From the NCBI GenBank assembly GCA_039583705.1, contig JAVKSM010000017.1, forward strand, positions 1-35,952: a stretch of DNA of 35,952 bases, in the 5' to 3' direction. A program made the translations under genes and the position numbers. This DNA is from JAVKSM01 sp039583705 (lineage in GTDB: Bacteria > Actinomycetota > Actinomycetes > Mycobacteriales > Pseudonocardiaceae). The notes under the pieces were generated by a model, which searched no databases, was not told the origin of the DNA, and was given only the letters and a program-made list of their open reading frames with translations. Shown one piece after another: positions 8,200-16,138 of this stretch (its first letter is position 1; each line of letters opens with the position of its first letter).

Positions 8200-10947
8200 G
8201 TGGAGCTCGACCCGAGGTGCCCCGCGGTGTTCCTCCCGGCCGATCCGCCACGCGCCGGCCGGCTCGCGCTCTACGGCGACGGCGCCGGCCCGGACCGGGT
8301 CGAGCTGGTCGTCCGCGCCGGACGGACGCTGCGCCGCCAACCGGTACCCGCGCGCCTGATACCGATCGCGGCCGCCCTCCCCGCGCTGCTGACGGTCCCC
8401 GTCACGGACTCCGACCCGGCGCTGGCGGCGTGGGCGACCGCAGCCACCGCCGGCGTCGGGCTGGTCGCCCGCGGCCGGCTGTTGCCCGCCGTGACGCCCA
8501 AGGGGTACGACGCGTGGCGGGCCGGGCCGATGGAGGCGGCCGACGCCGCGTGGCTCGCCCAGTTGGCCGCGGTCATGCCGGCCACGGCGCACGCACTGCC
8601 GGTCGCCGACGCCCGACCACTGCGGATCCGCGCCCCGGAGGCGCTTGTCCGGGCGCTGTGGGACGCCATCGCCGACGTCATGGTGCGCACCGCGGCCGCC
8701 GAGGCATCGGTGGCAGTGCCCGCATTCGCCGCCGCCACGCCCACCCGCGTGAACGGGCTGGCCGATTGGCTCGCCGAGACCGACCGGGGCCTGGCTGCCG
8801 GCGCCCGGATCGAGCTGCGGATCGAGCCGCCCACGAAGCCCGACGAGCCGTTCGCCGGGGTGCTGCAGCTGCGCAGCGTCGCCGACCCCAGCCTGGTCTG
8901 TGAGGCCGCCGACCTGTGGCAGGCGCCCGCCGCGGTGCTCGCCCGGCTCGGCGCGCAGGCCGAGGCCGACCTGCTGCTCGCGCTGCGCCGGGGCGCGCGC
9001 GCCTGGCCGCGGCTGCAACCCGTGCTGCGAGCCGCCACCCCGACCGAGGTGATGCTCGACGACGACGCGCTCGCCGACCTGCTGTCCTCCGGAGCCGAAG
9101 CGCTGGGCGGCGCCGGGATCGAGGTGCTGTGGCCGGCCGAGCTGCTCGGCGAGGGCCCCAAGCTGCGCGCCACCGCCGTCACCCCGGCCCCGCCGGGTGC
9201 GGCCGCTCCGGTGTTCTCACTCGATCAGTTGCTCGAGTTCCGCTGGCAGTTGACGATGGACGGCGAGTTGCTGACCGAGGACGAGGTCGCCGCGCTGGCC
9301 GATGCCAAGCGCCCGCTGGTGCGGCTGCGCGGGCGCTGGATCCGGGTGGATGCCGACCTGCTGGAGCGGCTGAGCCGGCGTCGCTCCCGGCGGGTCACGG
9401 GCATCCAGGCGCTCGCGGCCGCCCTGACCGGGTCACTGGTGGTCGACGGTGAGGACGTCGAGTTCCGGCCGGACAAGCCGCTGGCCGAGCTGACCGCGCG
9501 GCTGGCCGACGCGCCGTCGTCCGTGGTGGACCCGCCGGACGGCCTGCACGCGACACTGCGCCCCTACCAGCTGCGCGGCCTGGGGTGGCTGGCGCAGATG
9601 TGCGCGCTGGGCCTCGGCGGCTGCCTCGCCGACGACATGGGGCTGGGCAAGACCGTGCAGCTCATCGCGCTGCACCTGCACCGGCGTCCGCTGGGAGCCG
9701 GCCCGACGCTCGTGGTGTGCCCTACCTCGCTGCTGGGGAACTGGCAGCGCGAGCTGGCCCGCTTCGCCCCGGACGTGCCGGTGCGGCGCTACCACGGCGG
9801 GGACCGGCACCTGGAGGACGTGGCGCCCGACGAGGTGGTCCTGGTGAGCTACGGCGTGGTGCGCCGGGACCGCCCGAAGCTGGCGGAGATCGGCTGGGGG
9901 CTGGTCGTCGCCGACGAGGCGCAGCACGCCAAGAACCCGCTGTCGCGCACGGCGCGGGAGCTGCGGGCGCTGCCGGCTCCGGCGCGGGTGGCCCTGACCG
10001 GAACTCCGGTGGAGAACCGCCTCTCCGAGCTGTGGTCCACGTTGGACTGGACGACGCCCGGGCTGCTCGGCCCGCTGTCGTCCTTCCACCGGGCCGTCGC
10101 CATCCCCGTCGAGCGTTATCGCGACCCGGACGCGACCGCGGCGCTGGCGCGCCTGGTCCGGCCGTTCCTGCTACGGCGGCGCAAGACCGACCCGGGCATC
10201 GCGCCGGAGCTGCCGGCCAAGACCGAGACGGACCGGGTGGTGCCGCTGACCGCCGAGCAGGCGACCCTGTACGAGGCGGTCGTGCGCGAGACGCTCGCCC
10301 TGATCGAGGAGAGCGAGGGCATCGCCCGCCGCGGGCTGGTACTCGGGCTGCTGACCGCCCTCAAGCAGATCTGCAACCACCCCGCGCAGTACCTGCACCA
10401 GGGCGGCCCGTTGATGGGTCGCTCCGGCAAGCTCGCCGCGCTGCGGGAGCTGCTGGACGTGATCGTCGACGAAGGCGAGTCGGTGCTGGTGTTCAGCCAG
10501 TACGTGGCGATGTGCCGGCTCATCGAGGAGCACCTGACCGCATGCGGCCGGTCAGTGCTGTTCCTGCACGGCGGGCTGTCGCCGAGTCGCCGCGAGCAGA
10601 TGGTCGAGCGGTTCCAGTCCGGCGTCGCTCCGGTGTTCCTGCTGTCGCTCAAGGCCGGCGGCCTCGGGCTCAACCTCACCCGAGCCACCCACGTGATCCA
10701 CTACGACCGCTGGTGGAACCCAGCGGTCGAGGACCAGGCGACCGACCGCGCCTACCGGATCGGGCAGGACCGCCCGGTTCAGGTGCACCGGCTGGTCACC
10801 GAGGGCACGGTCGAGGACCGCATCGCCACGCTGCTGGCCGCCAAGCGGGAGCTGGCGGACGCCGTGGTCGGAACCGGCGAGGGGTGGATCACCGAGCTGT
10901 CGGACGCCGAGCTGGCCGACCTGGTGCGCTTGGGGTCGGCGTCGTGA
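8200..10947 (+). CDS. SNF2/HepA-family DEAD/DEAH-like helicase
   Basis: A 915-residue SNF2-type ATPase. Residues 1-430 form an N-terminal SNF2-associated region without enzymatic motifs. Helicase motifs follow in order: DDMGLGKTVQL (Walker A), ADEAQHAKNP (DEAQ, Walker B), LTGTPVENRLSELWS, then in the second RecA domain VLVFSQYVAM, LKAGGLGLNLTRATHV and TDRAYRIGQDRPVQVHRL. GTG 8200 is preferred because of the leaderless -10 box; ATG 8188 is the alternative. The stop overlaps the SWIM zinc-finger gene (GTGA). This SNF2-SWIM pairing is common in actinobacteria and points to a DNA-translocating complex, perhaps for repair or transcription restart; the exact role is not known. Confidence 0.94.
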   Translation: MELDPRCPAVFLPADPPRAGRLALYGDGAGPDRVELVVRAGRTLRRQPVPARLIPIAAALPALLTVPVTDSDPALAAWATAATAGVGLVARGRLLPAVTPKGYDAWRAGPMEAADAAWLAQLAAVMPATAHALPVADARPLRIRAPEALVRALWDAIADVMVRTAAAEASVAVPAFAAATPTRVNGLADWLAETDRGLAAGARIELRIEPPTKPDEPFAGVLQLRSVADPSLVCEAADLWQAPAAVLARLGAQAEADLLLALRRGARAWPRLQPVLRAATPTEVMLDDDALADLLSSGAEALGGAGIEVLWPAELLGEGPKLRATAVTPAPPGAAAPVFSLDQLLEFRWQLTMDGELLTEDEVAALADAKRPLVRLRGRWIRVDADLLERLSRRRSRRVTGIQALAAALTGSLVVDGEDVEFRPDKPLAELTARLADAPSSVVDPPDGLHATLRPYQLRGLGWLAQMCALGLGGCLADDMGLGKTVQLIALHLHRRPLGAGPTLVVCPTSLLGNWQRELARFAPDVPVRRYHGGDRHLEDVAPDEVVLVSYGVVRRDRPKLAEIGWGLVVADEAQHAKNPLSRTARELRALPAPARVALTGTPVENRLSELWSTLDWTTPGLLGPLSSFHRAVAIPVERYRDPDATAALARLVRPFLLRRRKTDPGIAPELPAKTETDRVVPLTAEQATLYEAVVRETLALIEESEGIARRGLVLGLLTALKQICNHPAQYLHQGGPLMGRSGKLAALRELLDVIVDEGESVLVFSQYVAMCRLIEEHLTACGRSVLFLHGGLSPSRREQMVERFQSGVAPVFLLSLKAGGLGLNLTRATHVIHYDRWWNPAVEDQATDRAYRIGQDRPVQVHRLVTEGTVEDRIATLLAAKRELADAVVGTGEGWITELSDAELADLVRLGSAS

Positions 10948-12170
10948 GCGGGCGTGGGTTCGGCGCGACCTGGTGGGGCCGGGCGTGGGTGACCGCGCTG
11001 GAGCAGCGCGCCCAGCTGGACCCCAACCGGCTGCCCCGCGGTCGGGCGTATGCCCGCAGCGGCATGGTGGACGAGCTGACGGTCGACCCTGGACTGGTGC
11101 GCGCGCAGGTGCAGGGCAGCCGGAGCGCGCCCTACCAGGTCACGGTTCGGGTGCGGCAGTTCGGCGCCGACGAGTGGGACCGCGTGCTCGACGCGGTCAC
11201 CGCGCGGCTCGGGCACGCCGCGGCGCTGCTGGACGGCGAGCTGTCCCCGGAGATCGTCGATGACGTGCGCGGTGCCGGCCTGGACCTGCTGCCTGGCGCC
11301 GGGGAGCTGCAGCCGCGCTGCTCCTGCCCGGACTCGGCCGACCCGTGCAAGCACGCCGCCGCGGTGTGTTACCTGGTCGCCGACGCCCTGGACACCGACC
11401 CGTTCGCGCTGCTCGCGCTGCGCGGTCGGGACCGCGAGGAGGTGCTCGCCGGGCTGCGGGTGCGCCGCAGGTCCGGCACCGATGCCGGGCTCGGGTCGGC
11501 ACCCGCGCCCGAGGACGACGACGTCCCGGCCCGAGCCGCTTTCGACCGGCCTCCCGCCGCGCTGCCGGCACCCCCGCTGCCCCCGCCGCGGCCCGGCCGC
11601 CCGGCCGTACTGCCGCTCGATCCGCCAGCCGGATGCGGCGTGCGCCGCGAGGATCTGGTGGCGCTGGCCGCGGACGCGGCCGCTCGATGCTGGGAGCTGG
11701 CGGTCGGGACCGGCGACGGCGGGTTGACGCTGGACGCGACCGAAGATCTCGCGCGGCGCGCGGCGGCGGAGCTCGGTCGCCCCGGCTTCGTCGTCCTGGC
11801 CGCGGTGTCGGGCATCCCGTCCAGGGTGCTGGCGCGCGACGCGATTGCCTGGCGCCACGGTGGCCGGGGCGGCCTGGCCGCGCTGCGGGAGAGCTGGCAG
11901 CCCGATCCCGAGGCGCTCGCCGAAGGCCGGGCCGCCTTCGACCGCGCCGCCGGCCCCGGCCCGACCCGCGGCTGGCGCAACCGGCTCACCCGGGGCGGGG
12001 TGCAGCTACGGCTGGGCGTCGACGGGCTGTGGTACCGGCTCGTCCGTTCCGGCGACGAGTGGGAGCTCGACGCCGCCCCCCACCCCGACCCGCTCGCGCT
12101 GCTCAGCGCGGGCCTGCCCGGATCAGTCGGTCGGCCGGTCGGGTGGTCCTCCCCCCTCCATGTTCGATGA
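10944..12170 (+). CDS. SWIM zinc-finger protein, partner of SNF2 helicase
   Basis: A 408-residue protein starting at GTG 10944, overlapping the helicase stop. The SWIM motif is CSCPDSADPCKH (about residues 124-135), giving C-x-C...C-x-H zinc ligands. The opening GFGATWWGRAWVTALEQ, then GRAYARSGMVDEL, is the standard N-terminus of this family. A Pro-rich linker (about residues 198-222) separates the SWIM half from a C-terminal half of unknown fold. SWIM domains bind DNA or proteins; coupling to SNF2 suggests a fixed subunit. The last residues run into a region of gene debris, so the natural C-terminus may have been altered by a past insertion. Confidence 0.9.
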   Translation: MSGRGFGATWWGRAWVTALEQRAQLDPNRLPRGRAYARSGMVDELTVDPGLVRAQVQGSRSAPYQVTVRVRQFGADEWDRVLDAVTARLGHAAALLDGELSPEIVDDVRGAGLDLLPGAGELQPRCSCPDSADPCKHAAAVCYLVADALDTDPFALLALRGRDREEVLAGLRVRRRSGTDAGLGSAPAPEDDDVPARAAFDRPPAALPAPPLPPPRPGRPAVLPLDPPAGCGVRREDLVALAADAAARCWELAVGTGDGGLTLDATEDLARRAAAELGRPGFVVLAAVSGIPSRVLARDAIAWRHGGRGGLAALRESWQPDPEALAEGRAAFDRAAGPGPTRGWRNRLTRGGVQLRLGVDGLWYRLVRSGDEWELDAAPHPDPLALLSAGLPGSVGRPVGWSSPLHVR

Positions 12171-12258
12171 TCTCGTCCTCGTGCTCCCGGTAGAACTCGC
12201 CCATGCGCTTGATGGCGGTCTGAGCTCCCATATCTCGTTCGGAGCCTCGATGAGCCCA
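12150..12258 (-). other. unassigned coding fragment overlapping the end of the SWIM gene
   Basis: On the minus strand a short stretch reads like real protein: AHRGSERDMGAQTAIKRM followed by GEFYREHEDEIIEHGG. It has no stop-free extension of useful size, no recognised family, and abuts an IS30-type transposase fragment. It is probably a remnant of a gene carried in or broken during an insertion. Function unknown. Confidence 0.3.
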
Positions 12259-12271
12259 GGATACGTCGTGT

Positions 12272-12379
12272 GGTCGCCACGCTCAACGCGGTGTGATCGG
12301 CCATCTCACTGTCCTGGTCCCAGGTGAGGGTCTTAACCAGACCCGCGGGTATGCCCGCCACCGGGCCGATCAATTATCG
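12272..12379 (-). mobile_element. IS30-family transposase remnant
   Basis: About 34 codons read AGLVKTLTWDQDSEMADHTALSV, quoted here in two parts: AGLVKTLTWDQDSEM and ADHTALSV. This is the block around the second catalytic Asp (TWD-x-G-x-EMA-x-H) of IS30-type DDE transposases. The normal continuation (YFCDPHSPWQRG...) is absent and the frame is closed upstream by TGA, so only a sliver survives. No terminal inverted repeats or target duplications were identified. Confidence 0.65.
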
Positions 12380-12390
12380 GTCATTCGCGC

Positions 12391-12777
12391 TCAAGTGGCG
12401 GCGAGGAGAAGCTTAACGCGGACCTTGTCGGCATCGGGGTGGTGTAGATCGTCGAGGATAGCAAGAGCCTGCTGCCAAGTGACGCGTGCCGCTTCGCGGC
12501 CCGCGGCGGAGTATTGGGTTTCACCAAGGTGGACGAGCGTGGTGGCTTGGTGATACCGGTTGCCGAGTTCTCGCCACCTGTCGATGGCTTGCTGATAGTA
12601 GGCGAAGGCATGAAGATGGTTGCCGAGGTTGTGGTGAATGTAGCCGAGGCTATCCCAGGTGCCGCCCTCGCAGAGACGCTCGCCGATCTCGTGGCATAGG
12701 GCGAGAGCTTGTTCACAGAACATGAGGGCCTGTTGATGACTTCCGAGCAGGGTGTGGTAGCAGCCGATGGCGTTACA
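12391..12777 (-). pseudogene. TPR fragment of an AfsR/SARP-type regulator, N-terminal part missing
   Basis: About 128 codons of tetratricopeptide repeats: NAIGCYHTLLGSHQQAL, LALCHEIGERLCEGGTWDSL, GYIHHNLGNHLHAFAYYQQA, then LVHLGETQYSAAGREAA and the closing WQQALAILDDLHHPDADKVR. This is the usual C-terminus of large SARP/NB-ARC/TPR regulators of actinomycete secondary metabolism. A stop at 12778-12780 precedes the first repeat, so the NB-ARC and DNA-binding parts are gone. The G+C content is visibly lower than that of neighbours, which fits acquired DNA. A methionine at 12723 could start a 110-residue protein, but no ribosome site supports this. Confidence 0.7.
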
Positions 12778-13069
12778 TCAAGCATTCGGAGTTTCCCCTC
12801 GGCTGGGCTGTCCCGCTCGTCGTGCTGGCGTTCAAGGGGTCAGGCTGCGGGATCCCCAACCGGACGGGGGCGAACCCGGCGGCGGTGAACGCCTCGGTCA
12901 GCTTCGACGCGGAGAACGACGTCAGCTCCACGGTGGTGGTGTGCAAGCTGGTCCCGGCAGGGTCGCGGTAGTCGAACTCGATGTGCAACTGATTGCCGTC
13001 GCGGTGCTGGCGGCGCCGCCGGAGCATCGCACCTCCGGCCTGCGCGGGGTCGAACCAGCGGTCGGCAAC
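12773..13069 (-). pseudogene. C-terminal fragment, possibly of a SAM-dependent methyltransferase
   Basis: The minus strand carries ADRWFDPAQ...NQLHIEFDYRDPAG...TTTVELTSFSASKL and TEAFTAAGFAPVRL, which resembles the last 70 residues of class I methyltransferases (a beta-sheet edge followed by an AAGF-x-x-V element). There is no Rossmann motif upstream; the frame passes into the antisense of glpD instead. The fragment ends with a stop inside the TPR remnant, so it was joined to it by rearrangement. The family assignment is a guess from pattern alone. Confidence 0.4.
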
Positions 13070-13182
13070 CGCACTCGGTGCTGGCGGGCCGCGTGGGGTA
13101 TCGCCGGTCCAGCCAGGTGCTGCCCGCACACTACGGTGGCGTTTCACCGGCAGTTTCCCATCCTCGTCGACGAAAGCGCCGG

Positions 13183-14916
13183 TCACCGCACCGGCTCGGC
13201 GACCTCGGGGCGGGCCTCCGGGGCGGCCGAGCGCAGCGCGTCGGCGGCCCAGTCGTCCGGCTGTGCCTGCGAGCCCCGCTCGGCGGCCACCCGGGCGCAG
13301 TACACGTCGACCTCGCGGTCCACGCGCCGACCGTCCCAGCCGAGTACCTCGGCCATGAGCTCGGCCACCGGGCGCGCGGCGTCCACGCCGCGGTGGGGGT
13401 ACTCGGTGGAGATCCGGGTGCGGCGGGTGAGCACATCCTCCAGGTGCAGCGCCGCCTCGTGACTCGCGGCGTGCACCACCTCCACCCACAGGTAGTCCGG
13501 TGCCGCGCTGACCGGCACCAGCAGCTCCGGCCGGCCGTCGGCAAGCGCCAGCACCTGGCTCAACATCGAGCCGTAGCGGTCGAGCAGGTGCCGCACCCGG
13601 TACGGGTGCAGGCCGTACCGGGTGCCGAGCCGGTCGGTCTGGTTGACCAGGGCGTGGTAACCGTCGGCGCCCAGCAGCGGCACTCGGTCCGTGATCGAGG
13701 GCGCGACCCGGGTGGGCACGTCGGACACGGCCGCCTCGACCGCGTCGGCGGCCATCAGCCGGTAGGTCGTGTACTTGCCGCCCGCGATCGCCACCATGCC
13801 GGGCGCGACCCTGGCCACGGCGTGCTCCCTGGACAGCTTCGAGGTCAGATCGCTCTCCCCGGCGAGCAGCGGCCGCAGGCCGGCGTAGACGCCCTCGATG
13901 TCGCGGTGGGTCAGCGGGGTGACGAGGACGGCGTTGAGCCGGTCGAGCAGGTAGTCGACGTCGGACCGGGTCGCGGCCGGGTGGGCGAGGTCGAGGTGCC
14001 AGTCGGTGTCGGTGGTGCCGATGATCCAGTGACCTAACCACGGGATGACGAAGAGCACCGAGGTCTCGGTGCGCAGGATGAGCCCGGAGTCCGCCGCGAT
14101 GCGGTCACGCGGCACGACGACATGCACGCCCTTGGAGGCCCGCACCCGGAACCGGCCGCGGCTGCCGGACAACCGTTGCAGCTCGTCGGTCCACACCCCG
14201 GTGCAGTTGATCACTGCGTGCGCCCGGACGTCGGTCTCGGCACCGTTCTCGACGTCGCGCACCCGGACCCCCGCGACCCGGTCGACTTCCCGGGTGAACC
14301 CGACGACCTGGGTGGAGGTCCGTACCACCGCGCCGTACTGCGCGGCGGTGCGGGCCACGGTCAGGGTGTGGCGGGCGTCATCGGTGATCGCGTCGTGGTA
14401 ACGCACGGCGCCGACCAGGGCGTCCCGCCGCAGCGCGGGTGCCATCCGCAACGCCCCGGCCCGGGTCAGTTGCTGGTGGCGAGGCAGGCTGCGGGCTCCG
14501 CCGATCGCGTCGTACAGCGTCAGCCCGAGTGTGACGTAGGGCCGTTCCCAGCCGCGGTGGCGCAGCGGATAGAGGAAGCTCACCGGCTTGACAAGGTGGG
14601 GGGCGATGCGGGTGAGCATGAGCTCGCGTTCGGCCAGCGCCTCGCGCACCAGCCCGAACTCCAGTTGCTCCAGGTAGCGCAGGCCGCCGTGAATGAGCTT
14701 GGAGCTGCGGCTCGACGTCCCCGACGCCAGGTCGCGAGCCTCCACCAGCGCGACCCGCAGCCCGCGGGTGGCGGCGTCCAGCGCCGAGCCCGCCCCCACC
14801 ACGCCGCCACCGATGACGACCACGTCGAAGTGCTCGTCAGTCAGCCGCCGCCAGGCGTCCTCCCGCTCGGCAGGTCCCAGCCGGCCGGGCACCCCAGCCA
14901 GCGCCTCTGCGACCAC
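13183..14916 (-). CDS. glpD: FAD-dependent glycerol-3-phosphate dehydrogenase
   Basis: A 577-residue GlpD, the membrane-peripheral enzyme that oxidises glycerol-3-phosphate to dihydroxyacetone phosphate and passes electrons to quinone. The FAD fingerprint VVVIGGGVVGAGSALDAATR lies near residue 32, followed by the DAO-family segment ASGTSSRSSKLIHGGLRYLE. Other landmarks are GLRPLL, AIAGGKYTTYRLMA and a C-terminal DAO_C domain (LLDRYGSML onward). GTG 14916 is chosen over GTG 14925 because a TAGCGT box lies exactly 7 nt before it. The gene faces away from the gamma-glutamylcyclotransferase-like gene and looks monocistronic. Confidence 0.95.
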   Translation of the reverse strand: MVAEALAGVPGRLGPAEREDAWRRLTDEHFDVVVIGGGVVGAGSALDAATRGLRVALVEARDLASGTSSRSSKLIHGGLRYLEQLEFGLVREALAERELMLTRIAPHLVKPVSFLYPLRHRGWERPYVTLGLTLYDAIGGARSLPRHQQLTRAGALRMAPALRRDALVGAVRYHDAITDDARHTLTVARTAAQYGAVVRTSTQVVGFTREVDRVAGVRVRDVENGAETDVRAHAVINCTGVWTDELQRLSGSRGRFRVRASKGVHVVVPRDRIAADSGLILRTETSVLFVIPWLGHWIIGTTDTDWHLDLAHPAATRSDVDYLLDRLNAVLVTPLTHRDIEGVYAGLRPLLAGESDLTSKLSREHAVARVAPGMVAIAGGKYTTYRLMAADAVEAAVSDVPTRVAPSITDRVPLLGADGYHALVNQTDRLGTRYGLHPYRVRHLLDRYGSMLSQVLALADGRPELLVPVSAAPDYLWVEVVHAASHEAALHLEDVLTRRTRISTEYPHRGVDAARPVAELMAEVLGWDGRRVDREVDVYCARVAAERGSQAQPDDWAADALRSAAPEARPEVAEPVR

Positions 14917-14923
14917 GCCGGCC

Positions 14924-14929
14924 ACGCTA
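14924..14929 (-). promoter_or_regulatory. -10 box of leaderless promoter for glpD
   Basis: On the minus strand TAGCGT is followed by 7 nt and GTG 14916. It overlaps an earlier in-frame GTG (14925), which is therefore unlikely to be used. Confidence 0.5.
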
Positions 14930-15030
14930 CCGTCACCCCCCGGGGAGAACCGGTGCTTTGGCCGAGCTCGTGGCCCCGGCTCGCCGTCGCTCCCGGCCGT
15001 GGTCAGCGCGGCTCACCGGAAATGCCTGAC

Positions 15031-15036
15031 TACGCT
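15031..15036 (+). promoter_or_regulatory. -10 box of leaderless promoter for the GGCT-like gene
   Basis: TACGCT followed by 7 nt and GTG 15044; no ribosome site. Confidence 0.5.
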
Positions 15037-15043
15037 GTCCGCC

Positions 15044-15502
15044 GTGCCGCTCTACGCCGCCTACGGGTCCAACATGGATCCGTCACAGATGATGGAGCGT
15101 GCTCCGCACTCACCGATGGCCGGCACGGGCTGGCTCGTGGGCTGGCGGTTGACGTTCGGCGGCGAGGACCTCGGCTGGGAGGGCGCGCTTGCGACCGTCG
15201 TCGAGGATCCCGGCTCATCGGTGTTCGTCGTGCTCTACGACGTCAGCCCCGAGGATGCCGCCATGCTGGACCGCTGGGAGGGCGGCGAGCTCGGGCTGCA
15301 CAAGAAGCTGCGGCTGCGGGTGCACACCCTGGAAGGTTCGGCGCTCGCGTGGCTCTACGTACTGGACGCCTACGAGGGCGGCCTGCCCTCCGCGCGCTAC
15401 CTCGGGGTGATGGCTGACGCAGCCGAAGCCGCGGGCGCGCCTGCGGACTACGTGCGGGCACTGCGGACCCGCCCCTGCCACAATGTGTGGCCCTTAGAGT
15501 AG
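15044..15502 (+). CDS. gamma-glutamylcyclotransferase-like protein
   Basis: A 152-residue protein of the GGCT/AIG2 fold. The signature YGSNM sits at residues 7-11 after a hydrophobic strand, as in the family, forming the substrate-binding loop. ALATVVEDPGSSVFVVLYDV and DRWEGGELGLHKKLRLRV follow the expected order and the latter includes a conserved acidic residue that could be the general base. GGCT enzymes convert gamma-glutamyl amino acids into 5-oxoproline; bacterial members often have unknown substrates. The gene is divergent from glpD and has a leaderless-type promoter. Confidence 0.85.
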   Translation: MPLYAAYGSNMDPSQMMERAPHSPMAGTGWLVGWRLTFGGEDLGWEGALATVVEDPGSSVFVVLYDVSPEDAAMLDRWEGGELGLHKKLRLRVHTLEGSALAWLYVLDAYEGGLPSARYLGVMADAAEAAGAPADYVRALRTRPCHNVWPLE

Positions 15503-15595
15503 GGCCAACCACCGACTCTCTCAGCGTCCGATCGGGCAGAGATTCCTGCCCTCATGCGCCGGGCTGTGGAGTCGTACGGGCATCTCCCGGCCTTG

Positions 15596-15601
15596 TACCA
15601 T
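15596..15601 (+). promoter_or_regulatory. -10 box for the gene at 15608
   Basis: TACCAT followed by 6 nt and ATG 15608, consistent with a leaderless message and setting the start. Confidence 0.4.
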
Positions 15602-15607
15602 GCCGGG

Positions 15608-16126
15608 ATGGCCAGCTTTCAGTTGCATACCGTCGGATCACGCTCTCTCCGCGCAGCAGCCAGCACAGCCGACGAGGCCCGGGCATTACGGCGACTGCCC
15701 GGCAATCGGGTGGTCACGGGCCTGCTGCGCCAGCCCGAGGTGGGACGCGCGAAAGCGGTTGCGTCGCTCGGGCCAGCGGTGATGCTTGGCTTACAGCGAA
15801 TGGCGGGAAATAGGGCGGTGGCGGGTCTTGTCGCCTCGTCGAGGGCGGATCCGGCTCCCCAGGAACCGGCCGCGCTCGCGACGGTTGACCAGGATCGGAC
15901 CGCCGCCGCGGCGCATCCCAGTGAGGCTGTCACGATCGCAGCCATCGGTTCTGACCTCATGAAGGGCGTCGCCGGAGGCATGCATGACGGTGAAGCCGCC
16001 AAAGAGCACCTTGGCAAGCGGTTCTCGTCCCTCTTCGCCATCTGGGCGACGGGCAGCAGGCAGACGATCTACGGGACCGCCCTGCCCCACCGCTCGCCCT
16101 CGCAGCCGGTCGGCCGTCCACGCTAG
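15608..16126 (+). CDS. small protein with LQRMAGNRAV motif, as in DUF4157/contractile-injection proteins
   Basis: A 172-residue protein of unknown function. It contains LRRLPGNRVVTGLL (about residues 29-42) and a better-preserved second copy LQRMAGNRAVAGLV (about 63-76). LQR-x-AGN-x-AV is a short motif seen near the N-termini of proteins associated with extracellular contractile injection systems and of toxin-like DUF4157 proteins in actinobacteria. The rest is Ala-rich and then lacks any catalytic motif; the C-terminus looks short for such a protein. No injection-system genes are nearby, so it may be a stand-alone cargo remnant. Confidence 0.5.
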   Translation: MASFQLHTVGSRSLRAAASTADEARALRRLPGNRVVTGLLRQPEVGRAKAVASLGPAVMLGLQRMAGNRAVAGLVASSRADPAPQEPAALATVDQDRTAAAAHPSEAVTIAAIGSDLMKGVAGGMHDGEAAKEHLGKRFSSLFAIWATGSRQTIYGTALPHRSPSQPVGRPR

Positions 16127-16138
16127 GCGTCGTCCACC

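Larger units (their letters stand above)
12171..13182. other. gene-poor scar of fragments between the SWIM gene and glpD
   Basis: This roughly 1-kb stretch has no intact gene. It holds, on the minus strand, an unknown fragment, an IS30 transposase sliver, a TPR remnant and a possible methyltransferase tail, joined end to end. It is more A+T-rich (for example around 12360-12420) than its surroundings. A small inverted repeat CCGAT-5 nt-ATCGG lies at 12367-12381. Confidence 0.7.

Noticed and set aside
12773..14041. A 422-codon minus-strand frame across the glpD region
   Set aside because: The upper part is out of frame with the clear GlpD protein; only its last 98 codons (13069 downwards) look like real coding sequence.
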